A DNA stretch of 64,000 nucleotides from Sulfobacillus thermosulfidooxidans. Its GTDB lineage: Bacteria; Bacillota; Sulfobacillia; Sulfobacillales; Sulfobacillaceae. Under the pieces are notes generated by a model that saw only the letters and a list, made by a program, of their open reading frames with translations, had not been told where the DNA came from and did not search any database. Below, in pieces: positions 52,237-60,514 of this stretch (positions are counted from its first letter, which is position 1; every line of letters begins with the position of its first letter). Both the position numbers and the translations under genes were made by a program. The stretch spans positions 434,001 through 498,000 of the forward strand of contig NZ_LGRO01000001.1 of assembly GCF_001280565.1 (NCBI RefSeq), in the 5' to 3' direction.

Positions 52237-53574
52237 TTACGCCATAGATTTCACTGGATTAATTTCTTCGAGGGTCTTGCCACTTGTTCGAGGTCCAAAT
52301 AGACCTCCTACGATGAGGTTGTAGGTGAACATGAGGGTAATCATCAAGGCAACTGCCTTAAAGCCTCCAATAGCGGCCGTCACAACCGGGAGGTAAAAAC
52401 TCCAAATGCCTAATATGAGACGCATAATCGACCATAAGAAACCTTGGGCAGTATTGCGAATTTCAGTAGGAAATAATTCCACGGACCAAATTCGTTGTAA
52501 TGGCCATAAACCGATACCTTGCCCGACGCCGAATAAGATAACGTTGGCATACGCGACAAACGGATTGGTGATGGGAGCAAATAACAAGATAAAGAAGGCC
52601 AGGGCACATAAGAACGAGCTAATCGCATAAAGCACGCGTCTATCAATGCGATCATTTAGTGGCATAAAGACAAACACGACCGCTAAAATGGCTAATAAAA
52701 AATAGAGAATTTCCATCAGGTCAGAGGTTGTGGCCTTTGTTGCACCAATTGTTTTAAAAATGTAGGGGAAGAAGAATCCGTATGTGCCCGCAGGTATACC
52801 CCATAATACATAAATTGGGGTGATAAACAGTAACCTTTTTACGTTTGTCCGTTGAAATAAATCTTTGAAACTCATTTTAGCGGAGGTCGCTGGTTGTGGA
52901 GCGAGGGGGACAGTAATTTCCTGTTCTAAAAAAAGGTTTTCAGTTTTTCCATGGCTATACGCCCAGCGAGGTGATTCGACGAGGGAACGCCGTAATAAAT
53001 AAGTTGCCAGAGCGACAATGAATAGACTTCCAAATAAAAGACGCATGCCGAGTAACCCGAGGGGATTAAGTGCCAAGGCTAATAAGAGAATGACAATGGG
53101 ACCCACATACCAAAATATGTTTGTCATTCCCATCAATTTCCCTCGGGCTCTTTTGGGGGCATACTCGGCTATGAGAGACCATGAAGTCGGAACGTCTGCT
53201 CCCACTGCAAAACCCATAACAAGGTAGCCGGAAATTAACATGAAGGGACTTAAAGCAAAAATTACGAGGAGGGTGCCAAACATGTAAAGAAGCAAATCGA
53301 TATTGTAAATGAATTTGCGGCCAAATCGGTCACCTAAAAATCCGGCAACAAAAGCTCCTAGGGCGGTAGAAATGCCATTAGAGCTGAAGGCTGCAATGAG
53401 CCCGACAAGGGATAGACTCATATGAAAATATTTAATCCATAATAGTAATGCCACACCGCCGGCTACGATGGACCCTGCATCCAAATAATCCCCCATGCCG
53501 GATAGAACCGTCCACCACCAATGTTTCCCGGTTAATTGCGAATCGTCAATGTTCGTAAATACGGAGTGGGACAT
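52237..53574 (-). CDS. MFS sugar transporter (probable L-rhamnose permease)
   Basis: A 445-residue protein with 12 predicted membrane segments. MFS motifs are GFLGDRFGRKFIYNID after TM2, AEYAPKRARGKLMG after TM4, PLNDRIDRRVLYAI after TM8 and ELFPTEIRNTAQG. AAGGAGG lies before the ATG. It is co-transcribed with rhaM and lies beside the IclR gene and the L-rhamnose catabolic operon, so it probably imports L-rhamnose; this is inferred from context. An AGTTCATAACGAACT palindrome lies upstream. Confidence 0.8.
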   Translation of the reverse strand: MSHSVFTNIDDSQLTGKHWWWTVLSGMGDYLDAGSIVAGGVALLLWIKYFHMSLSLVGLIAAFSSNGISTALGAFVAGFLGDRFGRKFIYNIDLLLYMFGTLLVIFALSPFMLISGYLVMGFAVGADVPTSWSLIAEYAPKRARGKLMGMTNIFWYVGPIVILLLALALNPLGLLGMRLLFGSLFIVALATYLLRRSLVESPRWAYSHGKTENLFLEQEITVPLAPQPATSAKMSFKDLFQRTNVKRLLFITPIYVLWGIPAGTYGFFFPYIFKTIGATKATTSDLMEILYFLLAILAVVFVFMPLNDRIDRRVLYAISSFLCALAFFILLFAPITNPFVAYANVILFGVGQGIGLWPLQRIWSVELFPTEIRNTAQGFLWSIMRLILGIWSFYLPVVTAAIGGFKAVALMITLMFTYNLIVGGLFGPRTSGKTLEEINPVKSMA

Positions 53575-53624
53575 GATTCTGCCTCCTTAGATAAATGGCA
53601 ATAAAGTTCACAAATATGAAAATT

Positions 53625-53639
53625 AGTTCATAACGAACT
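53625..53639 (-). promoter_or_regulatory. Palindromic operator upstream of the MFS-rhaM unit
   Basis: AGTTCATAACGAACT is an inverted repeat (AGTTC-N5-GAACT) about 50 bases before the MFS start. The half sequences AGTTCATAA and ATAACGAAC both recur at 54663-54692 upstream of the catabolic operon, suggesting one shared regulator, probably the adjacent IclR protein. Confidence 0.5.
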
Positions 53640-53709
53640 GTATAATATATTCGCTATTAGTCGCACAATTCCTTCTTATATGACTAGCGCGCGAAAATTT
53701 TTTACAATG

Positions 53710-54492
53710 TCATGATTGCGGTGTTCGCCATGCTTCTGGGTCTGTGGCTCCACATTCTTGAGCAATGAGATGGCTGTAGCGAGTAATCGTTTGAACCATG
53801 CGGTCTCGATGAGAGGGACTAAATCGGTCTTTTGGGACCGAAATACTTAAGGCCGCCATGACGTGGTTGTTCATTCCCAAAATAGGAACAGCGACACACC
53901 GAATATCCGGGGAATATTCGCCCCAGTCTGTGGCATATCCGTCTATTCGAGTGACATCAAGTTTCTCTAACAGTTTTTGCAGGGTAGGGGTGGTGATAGA
54001 CGTATAAGTGGGCAACTTATCGGGATATAGTCGGGTGACCTCGGTTCTTGGCAACGCGGCTAGGATAGCTTGGCCAATGCCGGTAGCATAGGCTGGAAGA
54101 CGAATCCCGACATGAGACGCTAACTGTAAAGGATGGCTGGACTCAACTTTTGCGACATACATAACGTTGCCTTGGTCCAAAATGGCTAATTGAACTGTCT
54201 CGTTTAACTCGTTGCGAATAGTTTGTAAGTACGGCCACGCTACAGGAACAATTTGAATACCTTGAGCCCATGTCGATGCCCATTCCCATATTCTGCTGCC
54301 CAAACTGTAACGCTTGGTTACGTGATTATATGTTAGAAGCCGTTGTTGGGTCATTGTTGTCAATAATTCATGTAGGCTGCTTTTGGGTAATTGGCTCGTT
54401 TCCAGCAGCTCCGAAAAGGTTAAGCCGGGAGGATGAGCAGATACTATTTCTAAAATGTCTGCGACGCGAAGTGCAGATTTTACGGAATTCAA
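53710..54492 (-). CDS. IclR-family regulator of the rhamnose locus
   Basis: A 260-residue IclR protein: N-terminal winged helix (SALRVADILEIVSAHPPGLT, SQLPKSSLHELLTTMTQQRL) and effector domain (about 80-250). The start is TTG at 54492 with TAGGAGG 6 bases upstream; this matches the family N-terminus, while the long open frame to 54810 runs through the divergent promoter region and is not coding. It sits between the MFS-rhaM unit and the divergent catabolic operon, and shared motifs occur before both, so it is the probable rhamnose-responsive regulator. Confidence 0.85.
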   Translation of the reverse strand: MNSVKSALRVADILEIVSAHPPGLTFSELLETSQLPKSSLHELLTTMTQQRLLTYNHVTKRYSLGSRIWEWASTWAQGIQIVPVAWPYLQTIRNELNETVQLAILDQGNVMYVAKVESSHPLQLASHVGIRLPAYATGIGQAILAALPRTEVTRLYPDKLPTYTSITTPTLQKLLEKLDVTRIDGYATDWGEYSPDIRCVAVPILGMNNHVMAALSISVPKDRFSPSHRDRMVQTITRYSHLIAQECGATDPEAWRTPQS

Positions 54493-54662
54493 AGCTAACC
54501 TCCTAAAGAAAATCATCGGTATATTTGTATAGATATTAAAAAGGCAAGTCGAATTTGTGATTGTTATCTTACCATATGTGTTGGAAAGCCCTAAAGCGAT
54601 AGAGCCAAAACTTTTATCTTGTATCCCAGCAGGAAATATATCGATGATGTCGAATAGAATAT

Positions 54663-54692
54663 ATAACGAACCAAAGTTCATAAATAAGAACT
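54663..54692 (+). promoter_or_regulatory. Operator-like motifs upstream of the rhamnose catabolic operon
   Basis: ATAACGAAC (54664-54672) and AGTTCATAAATAAGAACT (54675-54692, arms AGTTC and GAACT) lie immediately before the first catabolic gene. They share nine-base blocks with the operator at 53625-53639. Confidence 0.45.
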
Positions 54693-54705
54693 GGAGGCGT
54701 TGGAT

Positions 54706-55494
54706 TTGTACAATGTTTGGGTTGAAGAGGTTGCCGATTTGGGTAAAGTTCCTGGGCCGGAAATATTTTGGATGGCGCGTTTTGGAGAATGGTTGCCCCT
54801 GAAGATTCATGTTCTTTTAATAGTCGGTGAGGGACGTACCATTTTAGTGAATACAGGTCCGCCGTTAGATTATTTGGATCACATGAACAGCGTGTGGCGT
54901 GAAGAGTTGGGGGATCAGGCCCATATTACTGTGCAGCCATCTCAACATATCGAAACCGTGCTCAGCCGTCATGGCATATCGTGTGAACAGGTCGATACCA
55001 TCATTGTCACCCCGTTACAGGCGTATGCGGATGGTAATATTGATAAGTTTCCGAACGCTACGATTTGTCTTTCACGTACCGGATGGGTTGATTTGTGTGC
55101 TCCGCGATTTTTCGATCCACGACGCCATATGGCTATTCCAGATCGGTTACTTCAATATCTGATGTTTACGGCGTGGCCAGAGAAACGGGTTCGTCTGTTA
55201 AAAGATGAAGACTATATTGCACCGGGACTCCACACGATCTGGGTCGGAACGCATCATCGGAGTTCTTTGGCTGTCATGGTGTCCACGGCTCGGGGCCTGG
55301 TGGCGTTTAGTGACATCGTTTTTTACTATGAAAATATTGAAAGAAATCATCCGCTGGGAATTCAGGAGAGCATGGAAGAATGTCGCATTGCTTACCAGAT
55401 GCTGAGAGATAAAGCCGACGTCGTCGTTTCCCCGTACGATCCATCGACTATGACGCGATTTCCGCAGGGGGTCATAAGCGTTGCCACCGAATAG
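54706..55494 (+). CDS. Metallo-beta-lactamase-fold protein lacking the HxHxDH motif; candidate lactonase
   Basis: A 262-residue protein resembling AHL-lactonase-type MBL-fold hydrolases: LIVGEGRTILVNTGPP near 40, VDTIIVTPLQAYADGNIDKF where the family has VxLTHLHxDHxGN, WVGTHHRSSLAVMVSTARGL where GHTPGHQ is usual, and AFSDIVFYYEN. The first three zinc ligands of HxHxDH are replaced (T-P-L-Q-A-Y-A-D), so it cannot bind zinc in the standard way. Start TTG at 54706 (GGAGG 8 bases upstream); TTG at 54700 is too close to that site. It is first in the rhamnose operon, where the pathway requires an L-rhamnono-gamma-lactonase that no other gene supplies. Confidence 0.75.
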   Translation: MYNVWVEEVADLGKVPGPEIFWMARFGEWLPLKIHVLLIVGEGRTILVNTGPPLDYLDHMNSVWREELGDQAHITVQPSQHIETVLSRHGISCEQVDTIIVTPLQAYADGNIDKFPNATICLSRTGWVDLCAPRFFDPRRHMAIPDRLLQYLMFTAWPEKRVRLLKDEDYIAPGLHTIWVGTHHRSSLAVMVSTARGLVAFSDIVFYYENIERNHPLGIQESMEECRIAYQMLRDKADVVVSPYDPSTMTRFPQGVISVATE

Positions 55495-55530
55495 ACTGGT
55501 ACGGTGAATTCAAGGAGAGGGCGAACAGTG

Positions 55531-56526
55531 ATGAAAACGTTAACGTGGACTGCTAATGAGACGATGAGCATTTTATCGGTTCCCGAGTCGATGCCGGAGC
55601 CGGGATGGATTGCATTGCGGGTCGCGGGGGTAGGTATTTGTGGCTCTGAGCTTTCTGGTTACTTGGGACACAATGAACTACGAAAACCGCCGTTAATCAT
55701 GGGGCACGAGTTTTCCGGAGTGGTTGAGGATGTCGGTGACGGGGTAACAAACGTTAAAATTGGCGATTTAGTCACCGCCAATCCCTTGGTAACGTGTGGA
55801 AAATGCCTCCATTGCTTGCAGGGAGAGCGGCAACGTTGCGACTCGCGCCGCATTATTGGGATTGATTTTCCGGGGGCTTACGCGGAGCGTGTTGTGGTTC
55901 CGGCTCATCAATGTTATTTGGTAAAAGAGCCCATTGACGGGGCCCTTGTTGAGCCGCTGGCGTGTGCCGTTAGAGCCGTCGGACTCGCCCGGTTAAAAGT
56001 CGGGGATACGGCGGTCGTCATCGGAGCCGGCATCATAGGACTGATGACAGTACGGTTACTGGAATTATCAGGGGCTGGACGCATTGTCGTTGTCGAACCG
56101 AATGACAAACGCTTAAAGATAGCCCAACTTTGGGGTGCGACTGAAATAGTGCCTAATCTGGATGCATTGGTCACAGATAATCGCACCAAGGGTGTGGATT
56201 GTGTGATCGATGCGGTGGGCTTGTCGGTGACCCGGCGGGATAGTTTGAATGTACTCCGTCGAGGAGGCCGAGCGGTCTGGATTGGACTTCATGAAGCTTT
56301 AACCCATCTCGATGGGAATCAGATCGTTCGTGACGAACTGGAAGTGCGCGGTAGCTTTTGCTATACCGATGATGAATTCATCCGTGCAGTGCGTTTGATT
56401 AATTCGCAACGATTTCTTCCTTTAAACCGTCAATGGCTCGATGTCAGATCTGTCGAAGAAGGGCCTACGGCGTTTAAAGAATTAGTCAGTGGCTCCCCAT
56501 TTGCCAAAATCATCCTAACTTTTTAG
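55531..56526 (+). CDS. Zinc-dependent MDR dehydrogenase (probable 2-keto-3-deoxy-L-rhamnonate dehydrogenase)
   Basis: A 331-residue medium-chain dehydrogenase. Catalytic zinc residues are in [13 protein letters not shown] and [15 protein letters not shown], the structural zinc cysteines in [15 protein letters not shown], and the NAD site is [15 protein letters not shown]. It most likely oxidises 2-keto-3-deoxy-L-rhamnonate to the 2,4-diketo compound. Such an MDR-type enzyme has been characterised from Sulfobacillus thermosulfidooxidans, whereas proteobacterial pathways use an SDR protein. Start ATG 55531 or the adjoining GTG 55528 (AAGGAGAGG upstream). It is followed by the hydrolase for its product. 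Confidence 0.85.
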   Translation: MKTLTWTANETMSILSVPESMPEPGWIALRVAGVGICGSELSGYLGHNELRKPPLIMGHEFSGVVEDVGDGVTNVKIGDLVTANPLVTCGKCLHCLQGERQRCDSRRIIGIDFPGAYAERVVVPAHQCYLVKEPIDGALVEPLACAVRAVGLARLKVGDTAVVIGAGIIGLMTVRLLELSGAGRIVVVEPNDKRLKIAQLWGATEIVPNLDALVTDNRTKGVDCVIDAVGLSVTRRDSLNVLRRGGRAVWIGLHEALTHLDGNQIVRDELEVRGSFCYTDDEFIRAVRLINSQRFLPLNRQWLDVRSVEEGPTAFKELVSGSPFAKIILTF

Positions 56527-56613
56527 AGTTTGGACGTGTCTCCGTGACTCGTCACCATGCACTCACTTCCATTCATTAAACGCTGAAATTATTGGCATAC
56601 AGGGGGTTAAGAG

Positions 56614-57510
56614 ATGAAGCTGGCCAGTGCCCTCATTAAAGGGCGTGAGCAGGTGGTCTGGGTTGCCTCGCAGGGCTATGTATCGTTAGTGGACTTAGCA
56701 GCATATTACGGGAAAAAAATCAATCCTTTCACCATGGAGCAATTGATGCAAGATGCGGACCGATTTCATTATTGCCAAGACCTAATTCAAAGAGCTCTCA
56801 CGGATCAACTGGTGTGGGATACCCCGATTGATAAATTATTGGCGCCTGTGCCTTATCCAAAAAAAATTCTATGCGTGGGGCTAAATTATCGTCCTCATGT
56901 GCGAGAGTCTCAAATGGAAATACCAGAGTATCCGGTATTATTTTCGAAATATCCCAACGCTGTCGCGGCATCCGGCGATTTGATTCATCCGCCTCGGGAT
57001 GCTCGAGAGATGGATTACGAGGCGGAACTCGTTCTGATTATCGGGCGAACGTGTTCGCACGTCACGGAAGACACCGCTTTGGATCATGTATTCGGTTATT
57101 GTAATGGCAATGACATTTCGGCTCGCGACTTGCAATTCCGTACGGGGCAATGGGTATTAGGCAAGAGTTGCGATGGATTTGCGCCGATGGGTCCTTATGT
57201 CGTAACGTCTGAAGATGTTTATGATCCCGATAATTTAGAGATTATTGGGAAACGAAACGGGGAAATCGTTCAACATGCCAACACCCGCGAAATGATTTTT
57301 TCATGCCGATATCTTATCAGTTACATTTCTCATTATATGACGCTCCATCCCGGTGATGTGATATTTACGGGCACTCCTGAAGGGGTGATTTTGGGACAAC
57401 CCATCAGTGACAGAAACTGGTTAAAACCTGGCGAAACTCTTACGGTATCCGTCGAAGGACTGGGAGAATTGATAAATGAAATGGGAACACCGAAAGATGA
57501 CAACCAGTAA
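56614..57510 (+). CDS. Fumarylacetoacetate-hydrolase-family enzyme (probable 2,4-diketo-3-deoxy-L-rhamnonate hydrolase)
   Basis: A 298-residue FAH-family protein. Visible are CVGLNYRPHVRES, the metal ligands in REMDYEAELVLIIG, GYCNGNDISARDLQ, the GKSCDGFAPMGPYVV segment and the TGTPEGV signature. In the diketo-hydrolase branch of L-rhamnose degradation this family cleaves 2,4-diketo-3-deoxy-L-rhamnonate to pyruvate and L-lactate. Genes for the preceding dehydrogenase and the following SDR and dehydratase flank it on the same strand. The ribosome site is weak (GGGGG about 8 bases before ATG), as is usual inside this operon. Confidence 0.85.
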   Translation: MKLASALIKGREQVVWVASQGYVSLVDLAAYYGKKINPFTMEQLMQDADRFHYCQDLIQRALTDQLVWDTPIDKLLAPVPYPKKILCVGLNYRPHVRESQMEIPEYPVLFSKYPNAVAASGDLIHPPRDAREMDYEAELVLIIGRTCSHVTEDTALDHVFGYCNGNDISARDLQFRTGQWVLGKSCDGFAPMGPYVVTSEDVYDPDNLEIIGKRNGEIVQHANTREMIFSCRYLISYISHYMTLHPGDVIFTGTPEGVILGQPISDRNWLKPGETLTVSVEGLGELINEMGTPKDDNQ

Positions 57511-57540
57511 GGAAGTGTAAGAGAAAAGGGGGTTCACATC

Positions 57541-58302
57541 ATGGCATTGACAGGAAAAGTGGCGGTTGTCAGCGGGGCCTCCCGTGGTATTGGTCGTGCG
57601 ATCGCCATACGCATGGCCCAGGAAGGGGCCCGGGTAGTCATTGATCATCCCGGAGATGATGACGCCGCGTTTGAAACAATGTCGGAAATTAAAAAATTTG
57701 GTGGTGAAGTGATTAGTGTTCAAGCCGATGTATCAAGCTCCACAGAGGTGGAATTTCTGTTTCGAAAAACTCTGGAAACATATCATACTGTAGACATTTT
57801 AGTTAATAATGCCGGAATTTGTCCGTTTGTCGATTGGTTTGAGGTGACCGAGGATTTATGGGATCGTGTCCACGCCATTAATTTAAAGGGGACGTTCTTA
57901 TGTTCCCAATATGCCTCGAAAATCATGCGCGACCATCATCACGGTGGAAGAATCATTAGCATCAGTTCTATTTCGGCCTTAGTGGGAGGCGGATTACAAA
58001 CCCATTACACTCCCACCAAGGCGGGAATTCGATCCCTTATGCAATCGTTGGCCATTGTCCTGGGTCCTTATGGTATTACCTGTAATTCTATTCTCCCCGG
58101 CAGTATCCTAACCGATATCAATCGCGAGCATTATGCGGATAAGAAAATTTTCGAACGGGATGTGAACCGAATTCCCTTAGGCCGCTTAGGGAATCCGGAT
58201 GACATCGCTGGGGTCGCGGCCTTTTTAGCTTCAGATGATGCCCGGTATATTACCGGAGCCGATATCCTGGTCGATGGGGGACTGTTTGTGAATTTACAGT
58301 GA
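57541..58302 (+). CDS. SDR dehydrogenase (probable L-rhamnose 1-dehydrogenase)
   Basis: A 253-residue classical short-chain dehydrogenase: cofactor motif GASRGIG (13-19), ILVNNAGIC, catalytic serine in ISISSISAL, YTPTK (Y-x3-K) and the C-terminal ITGADILVDGG. The residue after the second beta-strand (VVIDHPGDDD) favours NAD over NADP. In this operon it would oxidise L-rhamnose to L-rhamnono-lactone, the first step. It could alternatively be a second KDR dehydrogenase; the presence of the MDR enzyme makes the first role more likely. AAAGGGGG lies before the ATG. Confidence 0.85.
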   Translation: MALTGKVAVVSGASRGIGRAIAIRMAQEGARVVIDHPGDDDAAFETMSEIKKFGGEVISVQADVSSSTEVEFLFRKTLETYHTVDILVNNAGICPFVDWFEVTEDLWDRVHAINLKGTFLCSQYASKIMRDHHHGGRIISISSISALVGGGLQTHYTPTKAGIRSLMQSLAIVLGPYGITCNSILPGSILTDINREHYADKKIFERDVNRIPLGRLGNPDDIAGVAAFLASDDARYITGADILVDGGLFVNLQ

Positions 58303-58344
58303 ACGGTCATAAAGAGAGGGTCATCACAAGGAGAGGGATTTTAC

Positions 58345-59538
58345 ATGAAAAATGCACTGAAAATTGTGCAATTACGAACGTATACATTATCGCAAGCGGG
58401 GGGTGACTATCATGCTCAACATGCGGATCACTGGATTGTGGGAGAAATTGCAACCCCCATGTCCATTTACCCACAATATCGTTCCCGTCGGTCTTCGTGG
58501 GGCCTCGATGTTTTAGGAACGATCGTCGTAGAAATTGAAGCCAGTGACGGTAGTCTGGGATTTGGCGTGAGTACTGGAGGACAAATTGCTTCGTGGATTA
58601 TCGAACATCATTTGTCTCGATTCATTGTGGGGCAAAGTCCATGGAATATTGAGATGATGTGGGATCAAATGTACCGGTCAACTCTTTTCTATGGTCGAAA
58701 AGGGGTGGTCATGAACGCCATATCGGCCATTGATTTGGCTCTCTGGGATTTGCTGGGCCATATTCGCCAAGAACCGGTCTATGCCATGCTCGGAGGGGCG
58801 GTGCGTGACTCGCTACAATTTTATGCTACCGGGCCCAGGCCTGACGTCGCCAAAACATTGGGGTTTATTGGCGGTAAACTCCCCTTGCAATATGGACCGG
58901 CCTCGGGTGAAGAAGGATTACGCAAGAATATTTCGGCGGTTCGTGAAGCGAGAGAGCACGTTGGGGATGACTTCTGGTTGATGCTTGATTGCTGGATGGC
59001 GTTGGATTTACCCTATGCGATGCAATTAGCCGAAGCCATGATCCCCTTTCATGTTAAGTGGATTGAAGAATGTTTTCCACCTGACGATATCTGGTCTTAT
59101 CAGGCATTGCGCCAGGTGCTGAATGGGAACATGTTGGTCAGTACGGGAGAGCACGAAGCGACGCGTTGGGGTTTTCGATTATTATTCGATCATGCGGCCG
59201 CCGATTTTATCCAGCCGGACGTCACCTGGTGCGGCGGACTAACGGAATTAATAAAAATCGCAGATTTGGCGGAAAGTCATGGGGCATGGGTTATTCCGCA
59301 TGGTTCGAGTGTATACAGTTACCACTTTGTTATCACGCGCAATAGCAGCCCGTTTGCCGAATTTTTGATGATGCATAAAGATGCGACGCAAGTCGTGCCG
59401 ATGTTTTCGCCTCTATTGTTGAATGAACCTGTTCCCCATAATGGGCACATGAAGCTTTCTGATAACCCGGGCTTTGGTGTCGAACTAAATCGAGAAATTT
59501 TAAGACCGTTAGGTCACGTTTCCTTGGCGCTGCCTTGA
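58345..59538 (+). CDS. L-rhamnonate dehydratase (enolase superfamily)
   Basis: A 397-residue mandelate-racemase/enolase superfamily protein closely resembling L-rhamnonate dehydratase (RhmD). N-terminal specificity region: SIYPQYRSRRSSWGLDVLGT. Metal-ligand regions: LMLDCWMALDL, WIEECFPPDDIW and VSTGEHEATRWG; catalytic histidine in IPHGSSVYSYHF. It converts L-rhamnonate to 2-keto-3-deoxy-L-rhamnonate. AAGGAGAGGG precedes the ATG. It is the last of the five rhamnose catabolic genes before lutABC, about 140 bases downstream. Confidence 0.9.
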   Translation: MKNALKIVQLRTYTLSQAGGDYHAQHADHWIVGEIATPMSIYPQYRSRRSSWGLDVLGTIVVEIEASDGSLGFGVSTGGQIASWIIEHHLSRFIVGQSPWNIEMMWDQMYRSTLFYGRKGVVMNAISAIDLALWDLLGHIRQEPVYAMLGGAVRDSLQFYATGPRPDVAKTLGFIGGKLPLQYGPASGEEGLRKNISAVREAREHVGDDFWLMLDCWMALDLPYAMQLAEAMIPFHVKWIEECFPPDDIWSYQALRQVLNGNMLVSTGEHEATRWGFRLLFDHAAADFIQPDVTWCGGLTELIKIADLAESHGAWVIPHGSSVYSYHFVITRNSSPFAEFLMMHKDATQVVPMFSPLLLNEPVPHNGHMKLSDNPGFGVELNREILRPLGHVSLALP

Positions 59539-59559
59539 CGTCCGTCTGAACCCTATGGA

Positions 59560-59585
59560 GTTTGGAAACATTATAACTTCCAAAC
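59560..59585. promoter_or_regulatory. Inverted repeat between the dehydratase and lutA
   Basis: GTTTGGAA (59560-59567) and TTCCAAAC (59578-59585) are perfect inverted arms with a 10-base spacer. There is no T run, so an operator or attenuator-like hairpin for lutABC is more likely than a terminator. Confidence 0.4.
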
Positions 59586-59677
59586 CGAACAATGTGTCGC
59601 CGGTTATTCGATGTTAATAATCGCTAAAAAGATATTCGTATCGCATTCATGCGGAACAGAGAAAGAAGGATGATCGG

Positions 59678-60514
59678 TTGCAAAAACGTGTGCAATTGTT
59701 TGTGACCTGCTTGGTAGATCTTGTTCATCCCCAAGCGGCGATGGCGGCTGTCCATGTGCTGGAACGGCGACACGTCTCCGTCGAATTTCCGGAGAATCAA
59801 ACGTGTTGTGGTCAATTTAGCTATAATGCGGGATATCACCACGAGGCTGCGATCTTAGCGAGGCATTTTTTGACGGTTTTCGAAGCCGGAAGTGACGGCG
59901 AACCGCCGGACATTGTGTCCCTATCGGGGTCCTGCGCCGCGATGGTTATCCAAATTTATCCGCAATTATTATATGACGAGGCTTTAGCGGAGGGTGAACC
60001 TGAAGAGATGGCTGAAAGCTGGAAACACCGGGCCGTGCAATTGGGCCAACGTCTCCAGGAATGGACGCTGTGGTTGGGACAGCATTTTCCTTCGGAATCC
60101 GTGACGACACCGAAACTCCCTGTGGCCTATCATTTGGGCTGTCATATGCGTCGTTTGTTGCCAAGTGCGAAGGACACGGCACAAATTTTGGGGCACTACG
60201 GCATCGAAGCCATAGAACCTGACGATGCGGACCAATGTTGTGGGTTTGGTGGAACGTACAGTTTTACGGAACCGATTATCTCGACCACGTTAGCGGATGA
60301 GAAATGGCAACACCTCGATCAATTACGCCAGAGTACGGGGGCCCTGTGCTTGACCAGTGCGGATCTGGGATGTCTTCTCCATCTGAAAGGCCGTTTCATG
60401 CGGCAAGGCTATACATTCCCAGCGTGTCATGTCGCGGAATTGGTGGATTTGGCAGATCGCAAACGTCTGACCGCGGAACGGATTCAAGCGACCGGATTCC
60501 AAGGAGGCCGATAA
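59678..60514 (+). CDS. lutA: L-lactate oxidation protein LutA (LldE)
   Basis: A 278-residue protein with two CCG (cysteine-rich) domains, of the LutA/LldE group. First domain: FVTCLVDLVHP and NQTCCGQFSYNAG. Second: YHLGCHMRRLL and DQCCGFGGTYSFTEP. These bind iron-sulfur clusters. LutABC oxidises L-lactate to pyruvate and feeds electrons to the respiratory chain. It starts with TTG (AAGGA about 7 bases upstream) and its stop directly abuts the lutB start. Following the rhamnose genes, it would consume the L-lactate released by the diketo hydrolase. Confidence 0.88.
   Translation: MQKRVQLFVTCLVDLVHPQAAMAAVHVLERRHVSVEFPENQTCCGQFSYNAGYHHEAAILARHFLTVFEAGSDGEPPDIVSLSGSCAAMVIQIYPQLLYDEALAEGEPEEMAESWKHRAVQLGQRLQEWTLWLGQHFPSESVTTPKLPVAYHLGCHMRRLLPSAKDTAQILGHYGIEAIEPDDADQCCGFGGTYSFTEPIISTTLADEKWQHLDQLRQSTGALCLTSADLGCLLHLKGRFMRQGYTFPACHVAELVDLADRKRLTAERIQATGFQGGR

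Noticed and set aside
53710-54810. A 366-residue regulator beginning at 54810
   Set aside because: The first ~106 codons run through the divergent promoter and operator region and do not resemble IclR. TTG at 54492 has an ideal ribosome site and matches the family N-terminus.
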